64,000 bases of DNA from Faecalibacterium sp. An122 (GTDB taxonomy: Bacteria; Bacillota; Clostridia; Oscillospirales; Ruminococcaceae): contig NZ_NFLL01000002.1 in NCBI RefSeq assembly GCF_002160895.1, forward strand, positions 1-64,000, in the 5' to 3' direction. The notes beneath the pieces are model-generated. The model worked only from the letters and a program-made list of their open reading frames with translations, ran no database searches and was not told the origin of the DNA. Positions 29,612 to 37,348 of the stretch are shown here, piece by piece (the first letter of the stretch is position 1; each line of letters starts with the position of its first letter). Made by a program: the position numbers and the translations under genes.

Positions 29612-30175
29612 ATGGAGACAAAACAACTTCCCGTCCTGGAGGCGGGGGAATACGCCGGGGGCCTGTGGTACTATGAGCCCCACGTGTACATGCCCTACCG
29701 GTTTGTGCTGGGAAAGCCGGGCCGGCGGCCCCTGGTGTGCATCGGCATCAATCCCAGCACCGCCCAGCCCGGGGCGCTGGACCCCACCGTCAAGAGCGTG
29801 GAACGGCTGGCGGCGGCCAATGGCTTTGACAGCTGGATCATGTTCAACGTCTACCCCCAGCGGGCCACCGATCCCAACGACATGGACCAGACTCCCGACC
29901 GTGCCCTCTGCGATGAGAACCTGCGCTGGCTGGAAGCGGTGCTGAGCCAGACCCAGCCCACCATGTGGGCAGCCTGGGGCACCCTGATCGAAAAGCGGGC
30001 CTACCTGCCGGGGCTGATGCGGGAGATGGTGGCCCTCACCCGGGAGAAAAACATCCCCTGGGTCACCATCGGCAAGCGGAGCAAGAAGGGGCATCCTCAC
30101 CACCCCCTCTATCTGCGCAAGGATGCCGCCCCCGATCCCTTTGACATCGAGGAATACCTCGACACCTGTTTCTGA
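29612..30175 (+). CDS. DUF1643 family protein
   Basis: A 187-residue cytoplasmic protein matching DUF1643: early GINPSTA (residues about 46-52), then MFNVYPQRATDP, and the C-terminal GHPHHPLYL. Family function is not established; the conserved Asn, Ser and His-rich end suggest a nucleotide- or base-related enzyme, which is inference. GAAAGGGA lies about twelve bases upstream. The PAP2 gene follows after ten bases, so the two are probably one transcript. Confidence 0.88.
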   Translation: METKQLPVLEAGEYAGGLWYYEPHVYMPYRFVLGKPGRRPLVCIGINPSTAQPGALDPTVKSVERLAAANGFDSWIMFNVYPQRATDPNDMDQTPDRALCDENLRWLEAVLSQTQPTMWAAWGTLIEKRAYLPGLMREMVALTREKNIPWVTIGKRSKKGHPHHPLYLRKDAAPDPFDIEEYLDTCF

Positions 30176-30185
30176 GGGGGCCGCT

Positions 30186-30695
30186 GTGAGTCCTGAGCGC
30201 TACAGCCGGGTGTACCGGTGGTTTGCCGCCCGGCCCGCCGCCAGGGCGGCTCTGGCGGCCTGTACGAGGCTTTTGCCGCTGGCCCAGGCCGGGATGTATC
30301 TGGCCCTGCTGGGGCTGCTGGCGGCCCGCACAGCCGCCGGTGAGGATTGTATGCAGCTGCTGGCCCGGGCAGTCCTGGTGCCGGGGGTGGTGTTTGTGGG
30401 GGGCAGCGCCCTGCGGGCCGCCCTCAACCGGCCTCGGCCCTACCAGCAGCCCGGCTTCACCCCTCTGCTGCCCAAGGAGACCGGGGGCAAGTCCTTTCCC
30501 TCCCGCCACGCCCTCAGCGGCGCGGTGATCGCCATGGCCTGGCTGCCGGTGAACTCTGCCGTGGCCGGGGTGCTGACGGTGTCGGCCCTGGCCATCTGCG
30601 TCACCCGGGTGCTGGCCGGGGTCCACTGGGTGAGGGATGTGGCCGCCGGCGCGGTTCTGGGCTTCGGCCTGGGGGCCCTGGGCATGCTGCTGTAA
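30186..30695 (+). CDS. PAP2 family phosphatase
   Basis: A 169-residue membrane phosphatase. The three PAP2 motifs are present: K/RxxxxxxRP as ALNRPRPYQ, PSRH in FPSRHALSG, and SRxxxxxHxxxD as TRVLAGVHWVRD. Four to five spans. Family members dephosphorylate lipids such as undecaprenyl or phosphatidyl phosphates. I chose the GTG at 30186 because GAGGGGG lies five bases before it. Confidence 0.88.
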   Translation: MSPERYSRVYRWFAARPAARAALAACTRLLPLAQAGMYLALLGLLAARTAAGEDCMQLLARAVLVPGVVFVGGSALRAALNRPRPYQQPGFTPLLPKETGGKSFPSRHALSGAVIAMAWLPVNSAVAGVLTVSALAICVTRVLAGVHWVRDVAAGAVLGFGLGALGMLL

Positions 30696-30706
30696 CGGTA
30701 CAAAAC

Positions 30707-30752
30707 AAAAAGACCCTGTCCGTGAACCGTTTGGTCCGGGCAGGGTCTTTTT
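30707..30752. terminator. Bidirectional terminator between PAP2 and the iron island
   Basis: Stem AAAAAGACCCTG / CAGGGTCTTTTT with extra inner pairs; U-runs on both strands. It closes the PAP2 unit and the feo operon. Confidence 0.9.
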
Positions 30753-30759
30753 GATGGGA

Positions 30760-31149
30760 TCAGACGCTGGCGTCGTCCAGGAGGTTTTGGTAGGCGCCGG
30801 AGTAGAGACGTTCCGGCAGGGCGGCGGCCAGGGCCAGGGCTGCCTGGCGTTTTTCCTGGTCGGTCAGGGGGGCGGCGTCCAGCGCCAAAGGAGGAAAGTT
30901 TTCCAGCACGCTGTCCAGCTGCTGCTGGACCCGGCGTGCCACAAAGGAGCCCCGGTCGGTCAGATAGATTTTGCCGTAATGGGCTTTGACGATCATCCCG
31001 CGCTCCATCAGCTGGCCCAGGGCCCGGGCCACCGAGGGCCGGGTCACCCCCAGCCGCTCGGCGATGGTGCGGGAGGAGATGTCCCGCTGGGTCCGGGCGG
31101 CCTCATAGATGGCCAGCAGATAGCGCAGATGGGCGGGGGAAAGTTCCAT
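30760..31149 (-). CDS. DtxR/MntR-like metal-dependent regulator
   Basis: A 129-residue winged-helix protein: SPAHLRYLLAIYEA, then ISSRTIAERLGVTRPSVARALGQLMERG and the wing VKAHYGKIYLTDRG, all typical of the DtxR family N-terminus. The following helices are short, so the dimer domain is minimal. It is the last gene of the feo operon, an arrangement that suggests Fe(II)-dependent autorepression. Candidate operators are at 34149-34166, 34900-34917 and 34974-34989. Confidence 0.85.
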   Translation of the reverse strand: MELSPAHLRYLLAIYEAARTQRDISSRTIAERLGVTRPSVARALGQLMERGMIVKAHYGKIYLTDRGSFVARRVQQQLDSVLENFPPLALDAAPLTDQEKRQAALALAAALPERLYSGAYQNLLDDASV

Positions 31150-31176
31150 GGGGGAACCAGCTCCTTTCGGGGAGGG

Positions 31177-31350
31177 TCAGTGGCCGCAGCCGTGGCAGCT
31201 GCCGCTGCAATGGCCGCCGCAGCTGCTGCAGCCCGAACACTTGCCCGAGCGCATGCTGCGGATGGTGGCCCGGAGCGACAGCCCCGTCAGGCCAAAGACC
31301 ACAGCGGCCACCAGAATGGTGGAGAGGTTGGCGGTGATAAATTCCAGCAT
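31177..31350 (-). CDS. FeoB-associated Cys-rich membrane peptide
   Basis: A 57-residue peptide. AAGGAGG lies ten bases before the ATG at 31350. Residues 9-28 form one membrane span (STILVAAVVFGLTGLSL), then a basic stretch and a tail with six cysteines and three histidines in the pattern CSGCSSCGGHCSGSCHGCGH. It sits between feoB and the DtxR-like regulator. Known: such FeoB-associated peptides accompany Feo systems and are thought to handle Fe(II) at the membrane, perhaps in the manner of FeoC. Confidence 0.9.
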   Translation of the reverse strand: MLEFITANLSTILVAAVVFGLTGLSLRATIRSMRSGKCSGCSSCGGHCSGSCHGCGH

Positions 31351-31393
31351 AACGGCAGGACCTCCTTGTGGGAAAGCAATGGGAACGAGGGGC

Positions 31394-33577
31394 TCAGGCC
31401 TGCAGCGCAGTCTTTTTGCGCAGGCGGACGCCGTCGCCGTCCTCGTAGGGATTCTTGCGGAACACCAGGTACAGCAGCCCGGCCAGCAGGACCAGGGCCA
31501 CCACGGTGAAGGGGTTAAAGGAAACTTCGCCGGTCACCAGACCGCCCAGCTGATAGACGATCAGGGAGGTGACGTAGGCAAAGGCGCACATGTAGCCGAT
31601 GGCAAAGGCCGTCCAGCGGGGGTTGTTCATTTCCCGCTTGATGGCGCCCATGGCGGCAAAGCAGGGGGCGCAGAGCAGGTTGAAGACCATGAAGCTGTAG
31701 GCGGCCAGGGCGGTGAAATTGGCCGCAATGAGGCTCCAGATCTCGTCGCCGTTCTCCGCGACCTCAGCCACGCCGAAGGTGACGGCCAGGGTGGAAACGA
31801 CGTTCTCCTTGGCGATCAGGCCGCCCACGCAGGCGGTCGTAGCACGCCAGTTGCCAAAGCCCAGCGGCGCAAAGACGGGGGCGACGACGCCCGCGATGGC
31901 GGCCAGCAGGGAGGCGTTGGCGTCCTCCACCGCGCCGAAGGCGCCGTTCACAAAGCCGTAGCCCTGCAGGAACCAGAGCACCACGGTGGAAGCCAGGATG
32001 ACGGTGCCGGCCCGCCGGACGTAGGAGGCGCCGCGCTCCCAGGTGGAGCGCAGGACGTTGCCCCAGGCGGGCACATGGTAGGCGGGCAGCTCCATCACGA
32101 AGGGGGCGGGGTCGCCGGCAAAGGCACGGGTTTTCTTGAGCATCACGCCGCTGATGACCACGGCAGCCACGCCGATGAAGTAGGCGCTGGTGGCCACCAG
32201 GCTGCTGCCGCCGAAGATGGCGCCGGCCAGCAGGCCGATGATGGGCATTTTGGCGCTGCAGGGGATGAAGCAGGTGGTCATGATGGTGAGTTTGCGATCA
32301 CGGTCCTGCTCAATGGTGCGGGAGGCCATGACGCCGGGGATGCCGCAGCCCGAGGCCACCAGCAGGGGGATAAAGCTCTTGCCCGACAGGCCGAACCGGC
32401 GGAAGATCCGGTCCATGACGAAGGCGATGCGGGCCATGTAGCCCACGTCCTCCAGGATGGCCAGCAGGAAGCTCAGCACCAGAATCTGGGGCACAAAGCC
32501 CAGGGCTGCGCCCACGCCGGCCACAATGCCGTCGTTGATGAGGCCCACCAGCCAGTCGGCGCAGCCGATGGACACCAGGAAGCCCTCCACCGCAGGGGGT
32601 ACGATCTCGCCGAACAGCACATCATTGACCCAGTCGGTGCCCATGGTGCCGAAGGAGAAGGCGGTGCTGCCCATGGCGATGGTGTAGATGGCCAGCATCA
32701 CCACCGCAAAGATGGGCAGAGCCAGGATGCGGTTGGTGACGATGCGGTCGATCCGGTCGGAGGCGGTCAGGTTGTCCTTGCGCGCCTTGCGGGTGTAGGC
32801 TTTCTGCATGACGCCGTGGAGGAAGGCGTAGCGCTGACCCGTGATGATGCTCTCGGCATCGTCGTCCAGCTCCTTTTCGCAGGCGGCGACGGCCTGTTCG
32901 ATGCCTGCGGCGGCAGCCTCGTCCAGCTTGAGCTCGGCGGTGACCTTCTCGTCCCGCTCAAAGAGCTTGACGGCATACCACCGGAGGAACCGCTCCTCCA
33001 CCTTGCCCTTCAGCAGGGCTTCGATGGCCTGGAGAGCTTGTTCCACCTCGCCGGTGAAGACCGCCGGCAGGCGAACGCTCGCACGGCTCTGGGCGGCCCG
33101 GAGCGCCGCCTGGGCGGCAGCCTTGCAGCCCTCGCCTTTGAGGGCGCTGATCTCCACCGCCGGACAGCCCAGGGCCTGGCCCAGCTTGTCCAGATGGATC
33201 TGGTCCCCGTTTTTGCGGACCAGGTCAATCATGTTCACCGCCACCACCACCGGGATGCCCAGCTCGATCAGCTGGGTGGTGAGGTAGAGGTTGCGCTCGA
33301 TGTTGGTGCCGTCCACAATGTTCAGGATGGCGTCCGGCTTTTCGCTCACCAGATAACCCCGGGCCACCACTTCCTCCAGCGTGTAGGGGGAGAGGGAATA
33401 GATACCCGGCAGGTCCTGAATCACCACGTCCTTGTGGTCCTTCAGGCGGCCGTCTTTCTTTTCCACCGTGACGCCCGGCCAGTTGCCCACATACTGGTTG
33501 GAGCCGGTCAGGGCGTTGAACAGGGTGGTTTTGCCGCTGTTGGGGTTGCCCGCCAGGGCAATCTTGATCTGTGCCAT
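31394..33577 (-). CDS. feoB: Ferrous iron transport protein B
   Basis: A 727-residue Fe(II) transporter. The N-terminal G domain has GNPNSGKT at residues 10-17, DLPGIYSL as G3 and NMID as G4; a helical GDI-like region follows, then a membrane part with about ten spans including two GATE-type repeats (GCGIPGVMASR and CVGGLIAKENVVSTLAV). Length is normal. feoA is 27 bases upstream. Very confident. Confidence 0.97.
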   Translation of the reverse strand: MAQIKIALAGNPNSGKTTLFNALTGSNQYVGNWPGVTVEKKDGRLKDHKDVVIQDLPGIYSLSPYTLEEVVARGYLVSEKPDAILNIVDGTNIERNLYLTTQLIELGIPVVVAVNMIDLVRKNGDQIHLDKLGQALGCPAVEISALKGEGCKAAAQAALRAAQSRASVRLPAVFTGEVEQALQAIEALLKGKVEERFLRWYAVKLFERDEKVTAELKLDEAAAAGIEQAVAACEKELDDDAESIITGQRYAFLHGVMQKAYTRKARKDNLTASDRIDRIVTNRILALPIFAVVMLAIYTIAMGSTAFSFGTMGTDWVNDVLFGEIVPPAVEGFLVSIGCADWLVGLINDGIVAGVGAALGFVPQILVLSFLLAILEDVGYMARIAFVMDRIFRRFGLSGKSFIPLLVASGCGIPGVMASRTIEQDRDRKLTIMTTCFIPCSAKMPIIGLLAGAIFGGSSLVATSAYFIGVAAVVISGVMLKKTRAFAGDPAPFVMELPAYHVPAWGNVLRSTWERGASYVRRAGTVILASTVVLWFLQGYGFVNGAFGAVEDANASLLAAIAGVVAPVFAPLGFGNWRATTACVGGLIAKENVVSTLAVTFGVAEVAENGDEIWSLIAANFTALAAYSFMVFNLLCAPCFAAMGAIKREMNNPRWTAFAIGYMCAFAYVTSLIVYQLGGLVTGEVSFNPFTVVALVLLAGLLYLVFRKNPYEDGDGVRLRKKTALQA

Positions 33578-33604
33578 CTGCTGTCTCTCCTTTCTCCGCT
33601 GTCC

Positions 33605-33826
33605 TCAGTTGATTTCCACCATCTCGGCGTCGGCCTTGCGGACGCTCAGCTCATAGCCGCGGACGTTCAGCTCCATGGGGTCCCCCAGAGGGGCCACCTT
33701 TCGGATATAGATCTGGACCCCCTTGGTGATGCCCATATCCATGATCCGCCGCTTGACCGGGCCGGTTCCGTTCAGCCGGGCCACCGTTACTGTCTGGCCC
33801 ACCTTGGCGTCTTTCAGGGTTTTCAT
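33605..33826 (-). CDS. feoA: Ferrous iron transport protein A (second copy in order)
   Basis: A 73-residue SH3-like FeoA protein: MKTLKDAKVGQTVTVARLNG, then KRRIMDMGITKG and the C-terminal LSVRKADAEMVEI. It supports FeoB in Fe(II) uptake. The start at 33826 has GGGAGG upstream; the frame extends further without reason. It lies between the other feoA and feoB. Confidence 0.93.
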   Translation of the reverse strand: MKTLKDAKVGQTVTVARLNGTGPVKRRIMDMGITKGVQIYIRKVAPLGDPMELNVRGYELSVRKADAEMVEIN

Positions 33827-33890
33827 AGCGTTTTCCTCCCACATTGTTGCTGTATCCAAACCGCCGCCCCGGCAGGGCGGCCGCTTTGCC

Positions 33891-34103
33891 TTAGTACAGA
33901 ATCCGGTTGGCCATCTGGCTGTCCAGCGCGATCCGGCCGTTTTTCACCTGCAGAATCAGGCTGCCGGCGATCTCGTTCACCACCGTCACGTCGCTGTCCA
34001 CCACAAAACCCAGCTCCGCCAGGTGCTGGCGCACCTGGTCCCGTCCGGTGATCCGCCGGATGGTCACCGTCTCGCCCGGCCGGGCTGTTGTCAGGGGCAT
34101 CAT
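33891..34103 (-). CDS. feoA: Ferrous iron transport protein A (first gene of the operon)
   Basis: A 70-residue SH3-like protein: TTARPGETVTIRRITG, RQHLAELGFVVDSDVTVVNE and GSLILQVKNGRIALD. The start at 34103 has AGGAGG eight bases upstream. Its sequence is clearly different from the second FeoA, so this is an old pair and not a fresh duplication. The promoter with a DtxR-type operator is directly upstream. Confidence 0.92.
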   Translation of the reverse strand: MMPLTTARPGETVTIRRITGRDQVRQHLAELGFVVDSDVTVVNEIAGSLILQVKNGRIALDSQMANRILY

Positions 34104-34192
34104 AGGCAATTCCTCCTGTTGGTTCTCTTTGTCAAACTTCGTTCTGGCAGTAAGTTTATACTTACTAACTTCAAAAGTCAATCGCTTTTGCG
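34104..34192 (-). promoter_or_regulatory. feo operon promoter region
   Basis: Minus-strand TTGACT (34185-34180) is followed, after 17 bases, by TAAACT within the palindrome at 34149-34166, so a bound repressor would cover the -10. Confidence 0.7.
34149..34166. promoter_or_regulatory. Palindromic operator at the feo promoter
   Basis: AGTAAGTTTATACTTACT, an 18 bp near-perfect inverted repeat with arms AGTAAGT/ACTTACT. A close relative lies at 34900-34917 before the DUF3793 gene. Size and form fit a DtxR-family site. Confidence 0.75.
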
Positions 34193-34269
34193 AAAAATCA
34201 GTAAGTTTGTGAAAACAAACAACTTGTTTCCCTCCAGGGACCGGATTTTTTGGGCAGGTTTGGCACAAC

Positions 34270-34857
34270 TTACGCCGCCACCGCCAGCCGGAGAATGGGG
34301 GTGCCGCTGTGGAACAGCCGGAGGTAGACGTCGGTGCACTTTTTCAGCTGGCAGAAATAGCGCCGGGCGTCGTCGGGGTCGCTGTAGGACTTCCAGAAGC
34401 CGCAGAAGGTGAAATTCTGCCCCCGGTTCCGGATGAACCCGATGACGTCGGCCAGCGGGTAGCCCAGGAACACCCCGATTTCGTGGGGGAACTCGCCCCC
34501 GCATTCCAGACGCCGGGCCAGCTGGTCCAGCAGCACCTGACAGCCCGCGGGGCTGTCGGGCCGGGCGGGGAGGGTGTAGCCCTCCTGTTCCAGAAAGCGG
34601 CCGGTTTCCTCCCCGGCCAGAATGGGGCCCAGACGGGCGGGCCGGTAGAGGTAGAGGAGATACCACTCCCCGTGGGGACATTCCTTCATCACCCGCAGAT
34701 GCAGCCCGCGGCCGTTGAGCTGGGCGTTCCAGTCCTCCACCGTCCGGTACAGCCCCGCCTTGTCCCGGGTCACATACCGGAACAGATTGGCCGGTTTGAT
34801 CCCCGCCAGCACGGGGGAGCACTGCTCGATCATGACGGTCTCGAAATTTCTCTCCAT
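34270..34857 (-). CDS. DUF3793 family protein
   Basis: A 195-residue cytoplasmic protein of the DUF3793 family (N-terminal CSPVLAGIKPANLF, middle HEIGVFLGYPLADVIGFI, then CTGFWKSY-like CGFWKSYSD). Function unknown; relatives often sit near Feo and flavodoxin genes in Clostridia. Here it has the same operator type on its promoter as the feo operon, which makes a role in iron use likely, though inferred. It is 100 bases or so upstream of the feo promoter on the same strand and has no clear terminator, so read-through into feo is possible. Confidence 0.85.
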   Translation of the reverse strand: MERNFETVMIEQCSPVLAGIKPANLFRYVTRDKAGLYRTVEDWNAQLNGRGLHLRVMKECPHGEWYLLYLYRPARLGPILAGEETGRFLEQEGYTLPARPDSPAGCQVLLDQLARRLECGGEFPHEIGVFLGYPLADVIGFIRNRGQNFTFCGFWKSYSDPDDARRYFCQLKKCTDVYLRLFHSGTPILRLAVAA

Positions 34858-34899
34858 GGGTTGTACCTCTTGGTCTGGGGCCGGGGCCCGGTGAAATGT

Positions 34900-34917
34900 G
34901 GTAAGTTTATACTAACC
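34900..34917. promoter_or_regulatory. Palindromic operator at the DUF3793 promoter
   Basis: GGTAAGTTTATACTAACC, 18 bp with arms GGTtAGT/ACTaACC-type symmetry. It contains a minus-strand TATAAA that can serve as the -10 of the DUF3793 gene, and it shares AAGTTTATACT with the feo operator. Confidence 0.75.
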
Positions 34918-34973
34918 TCCTGGCCCAAAAAGAAGGCGCCGCGCGCCGGAGGGCCTCTCCCGTCGGGGAGAAG

Positions 34974-34989
34974 GTTAGCTATATCTAAC
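34974..34989. promoter_or_regulatory. Third palindrome upstream of DUF3793
   Basis: GTTAGCTATATCTAAC, an inverted repeat with GTTAG/CTAAC arms similar to the neighbouring operators but with a different centre. It lies about 60 bases upstream of the promoter-linked copy. A GC stem with TTCTTTTT between the two (about 34930-34945, minus strand) could be a leader terminator. Confidence 0.55.
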
Positions 34990-35039
34990 GGCCTTATCTT
35001 ACCACAGGGGCGGCGGAGCTGTCAAGAGGGAACAAGAGG

Positions 35040-35077
35040 GAAAAAAAAAAACGACATCCGCAAAAGCGGATGTCGTT
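35040..35077 (-). terminator. Terminator of the tRNA-Arg/tRNA-His unit
   Basis: Perfect 12 bp stem with a TTTT loop and a ten-T tail on the minus strand, four bases after the tRNA-His CCA end. Confidence 0.95.
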
Positions 35078-35080
35078 TGG

Positions 35081-35158
35081 TGGGGTGCCCAGAGGGACTC
35101 GAACCCTCGATCTCCAGATCCACAATCTGGCGCGTTAACCGACTACGCTATGGGCACC
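35081..35158 (-). tRNA. tRNA-His (GTG)
   Basis: A full cloverleaf on the minus strand with anticodon loop TTGTGGA (GTG). The 3' end has C73 and encoded CCA, and the base before the acceptor stem is G, giving the G(-1):C73 pair that marks tRNA-His. Confidence 0.95.
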
Positions 35159-35165
35159 ACAGCAA

Positions 35166-35239
<74 letters not shown>

Positions 35240-35300
35240 ATGTCCTTATCCCATGGGGTTTTATATCAGGGACAGCCGTTCGGCACAGGCTGCGAGAAGT

Positions 35301-35329
35301 ATAATAGCACAACCGGGTGGATCTGTCAA
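35301..35329 (-). promoter_or_regulatory. Promoter of the tRNA-Arg/His unit
   Basis: Minus-strand TTGACA (35329-35324), 17 bases, TATTAT (35306-35301) with TG before the -10; near-identical in layout to the initiator tRNA promoter. Confidence 0.88.
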
Positions 35330-35426
35330 GCAAAAATGGGAAAATTTTTTCGGATTTTTGTGCGGGTACCGCTGCACACTTGAAAATAAACGCAATAACG
35401 TGCGTTTGAAACAGCGCCCGGGCAAT

Positions 35427-35453
35427 AAAAAATCCCCGGAGAAACTCCGGGGA
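35427..35453 (-). terminator. Terminator of the SGNH hydrolase gene
   Basis: Perfect 9 bp TCCCCGGAG/CTCCGGGGA stem with TTT loop and six Ts on the minus strand, 38 bases after the stop. Confidence 0.92.
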
Positions 35454-35490
35454 CGCGGAAAAATCTGAAAAAAGTGTCCGAAAAAATTTT

Positions 35491-36705
35491 TTACTGCTCG
35501 ATGGCGTCCACAATCTGGCGGGCGATGTACTTGTGGCCTGCGATGGTGGGATGGCCGTCGTTGGCGACCTTGGTGCGGGGGATGGGCACATAGGTGCAGC
35601 CGGTATCCTCGGCCAGATCACGGACAAAGCGGTTGTACTTGTTGAAGAAGTTGCTCCAGGTCCACATGAGGGGGACGGGGTTGTAGCAACCCAGCAGCAG
35701 GATCTGTGCGTCCGGGTTTTGGGCGCGGATGGCCTCGATGATCTGGGGCAGATAGGTTTCCACGCTGGTGTAGGCGTCGCGGCAGACGTTGGAGGCGCCG
35801 GTGGTCAGGGCGTAGAACAGGTCGGAGGTCTCCTTGAAGGTCAGACGGATGCTGAACAGCTGCTGCACCATCTGGACGAAGCTGGAGAAGGACATATCCC
35901 GGTAGCCGCCCGATACGATGGTGTTGGCCAGCTGCTCCGACTTCCAGTTGGTGGCCTCGCCGATGGAGACGATGAAGGGAACCATGGCGTCGTTCATGCC
36001 GATCTCAATGCTGATGACGTCGGCTTCCCGGATGTAGTCCTGGAACTCAGGATAGGAGTAGTAGGTGCCGGCGGGCTGGTTGAACTCGGACATCTGGCCG
36101 TCCCGGACCATTTCCAGCAGGTCCTTGGTCATCAGAGCGGGCAGGCCCAGGTTGATGGCGTGATCCCGGTCCAGACCCAGAGCCTCGGCCACGTAGGAGA
36201 CGTAGCACTCGTTGGAATAGCCCTTGAAGTTGGGGCGGATGTCATAGAACACGTTGGAATCGTCGTACATGAAGCCGGTCAGGCCCACGCCGGCGGCGAT
36301 GCTGTCGCCAAAGGCGATGTAGGTGAGGCTGTGGTCCTCCTCGGGGCCTTCGGCGGCGTCCTCGGCGGGGGTCTCAGGCACCAGGACCGGGGCGTCGGGG
36401 GCTTCCGGTGCGGCGGGCTGGGCCGAATCCTCGGCGGCCGCATCGGGAGCGGGAGGCGCGGCGGGCGTTTCAGGGGCCGGAGCTTCCGCCGCGGGGGCGG
36501 GGGCTTCCGGTGCGGCAGGGGCCGCGGGACCGTCGGTCTCGGGCGTCTCGGAGATCAGGATGGCGGTGGGGCCATCGGCGCTGCCGATGATGCCAACGGA
36601 TGCGGGGCCGGAAGGGGCGGCGGGTTCCTCAGCAAATGCGCTCATGGGCAGACAGGATGCCGCCAGAGCAGCCGCCAGCAGGAAGCTGAGAATGCGTTTT
36701 TTCAT
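35491..36705 (-). CDS. Secreted SGNH/GDSL hydrolase with Ala/Pro linker
   Basis: A 404-residue exported esterase-like protein. Signal peptide with AFA cleavage near residue 25; a short motif VGIIGSADGPTAI at 38-49; an Ala/Pro/Glu-rich linker to about 123; then the SGNH domain: block I FGDSIAAG at 132-139, block III IGMND, and block V DGHPTIAGH near the end with Asp and His of the triad. The linker suggests passage through or along the cell wall. Substrate unknown. The IGSADGPTAI stretch matches the signature of the beta subunit of sodium-pump decarboxylases, out of place here. Single-gene unit. Confidence 0.88.
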   Translation of the reverse strand: MKKRILSFLLAAALAASCLPMSAFAEEPAAPSGPASVGIIGSADGPTAILISETPETDGPAAPAAPEAPAPAAEAPAPETPAAPPAPDAAAEDSAQPAAPEAPDAPVLVPETPAEDAAEGPEEDHSLTYIAFGDSIAAGVGLTGFMYDDSNVFYDIRPNFKGYSNECYVSYVAEALGLDRDHAINLGLPALMTKDLLEMVRDGQMSEFNQPAGTYYSYPEFQDYIREADVISIEIGMNDAMVPFIVSIGEATNWKSEQLANTIVSGGYRDMSFSSFVQMVQQLFSIRLTFKETSDLFYALTTGASNVCRDAYTSVETYLPQIIEAIRAQNPDAQILLLGCYNPVPLMWTWSNFFNKYNRFVRDLAEDTGCTYVPIPRTKVANDGHPTIAGHKYIARQIVDAIEQ

Positions 36706-36842
36706 AGCAGACTCCTTTTCGTCCCGAATTCGGCAAAAAGCCGGTAAAATAAGGACGAATTACGTGATTTTGGGGAAATTTTACCTCTTCATCATAAATG
36801 CCCGGGCCCCAAATGTCAACCCCGGGCGGGGAAATTTCAAAT

Positions 36843-36876
36843 AAAAAAGCCGCAACCTGTCATACAGGTGCGGCTT
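36843..36876 (-). terminator. Terminator in the palindrome block
   Basis: Minus-strand stem AAGCCGCACCTGT with ACAGGTTGCGGCTT and six Ts. It can end transcripts of the acyl-CoA synthetase gene. Most of the stem lies within the 89 bp repeat. Confidence 0.7.
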
Positions 36877-36944
36877 GATGGGACGGCGTTTCGGAGAGGC
36901 CGTCCGCCGGGGTCAATTGGGAGGCGGCTCCCTGCACAGAGCCG
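36856..36944. repeat. 89 bp direct repeat, copy 1
   Basis: Identical to 37239-37327 except for one base (CCGGGGTC against CCGGGTTC). It contains ACAGGTGCGGCTT, a GACGGC...GCCGTC hairpin and GGCGGCTCCC. Confidence 0.9.
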
Positions 36945-37033
36945 GTTTTGCGGCGCGCTGCATTTTTAAAAGCGCGGCACAAAATACAGCTTTTCGTTTC
37001 AACAATGGAACGCAGCAGCTGTGTTGTCCTCTT

Positions 37034-37181
37034 GCGCTTAGCCACTTTTTTCTGCGGGCATAAATGCCCTTGCAAAAAGTGGAGCGCTGCGCCAGCTTCG
37101 CCTGCCGGACGCGCTCGGTATGTTAGCCTCTTGCGGTGCCCTGAATTTTCAGCGCATCAAAGATGATGCTTGAAAATTCAG
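37034..37181. repeat. Two large hairpins between the direct repeats
   Basis: Hairpin one (37034-37087): GCGCT, CCACTTTTT and GGGCAT pair in order with ATGCCC, AAAAAGTGG and AGCGC. Hairpin two (37141-37181): CTGAATTTTCA and GCATC pair with GATGC and TGAAAATTCAG. Such nested palindromes resemble REP/MITE-type elements. No coding frame or transposase is seen. Confidence 0.75.
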
Positions 37182-37238
37182 ACCGCTGCGCCAGCTTCGC
37201 CTCGCTGTTTCGTCCACTGGACGCGCTCGGCTCAGCTG

Positions 37239-37327
37239 CCTGTCATACAGGTGCGGCTTGATGGGACGGCGTTTCGGAGAGGCCGTCCGCCGGGTTCAAT
37301 TGGGAGGCGGCTCCCTGCACAGAGCCG
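37239..37327. repeat. 89 bp direct repeat, copy 2
   Basis: Second copy of the 36856-36944 repeat, 383 bases away in the same orientation. It ends 22 bases before the acyl-CoA synthetase stop codon. Confidence 0.9.
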
Positions 37328-37348
37328 CTGTGTTTCCAGTCGGGGGAC

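Larger units (their letters stand above)
36706..37348. other. Palindrome-rich non-coding block
   Basis: About 640 bases without a supported gene. It holds a terminator at 36843-36876, an 89 bp direct repeat (36856 and 37239), two large hairpins (37034-37087 and 37141-37181) and two copies of a motif starting CGCTGCGCCAGCTTCGCC (about 37085 and 37189). Short frames here lack ribosome sites. Confidence 0.6.

Noticed and set aside
31148-34051. Plus-strand open frame of about 970 codons opposite feoB
   Set aside because: Antisense shadow of a clearly real gene with no start signal.
36706-37348. Insertion sequence
   Set aside because: Palindromes and direct repeats are present but no transposase frame or clear terminal inverted repeats.
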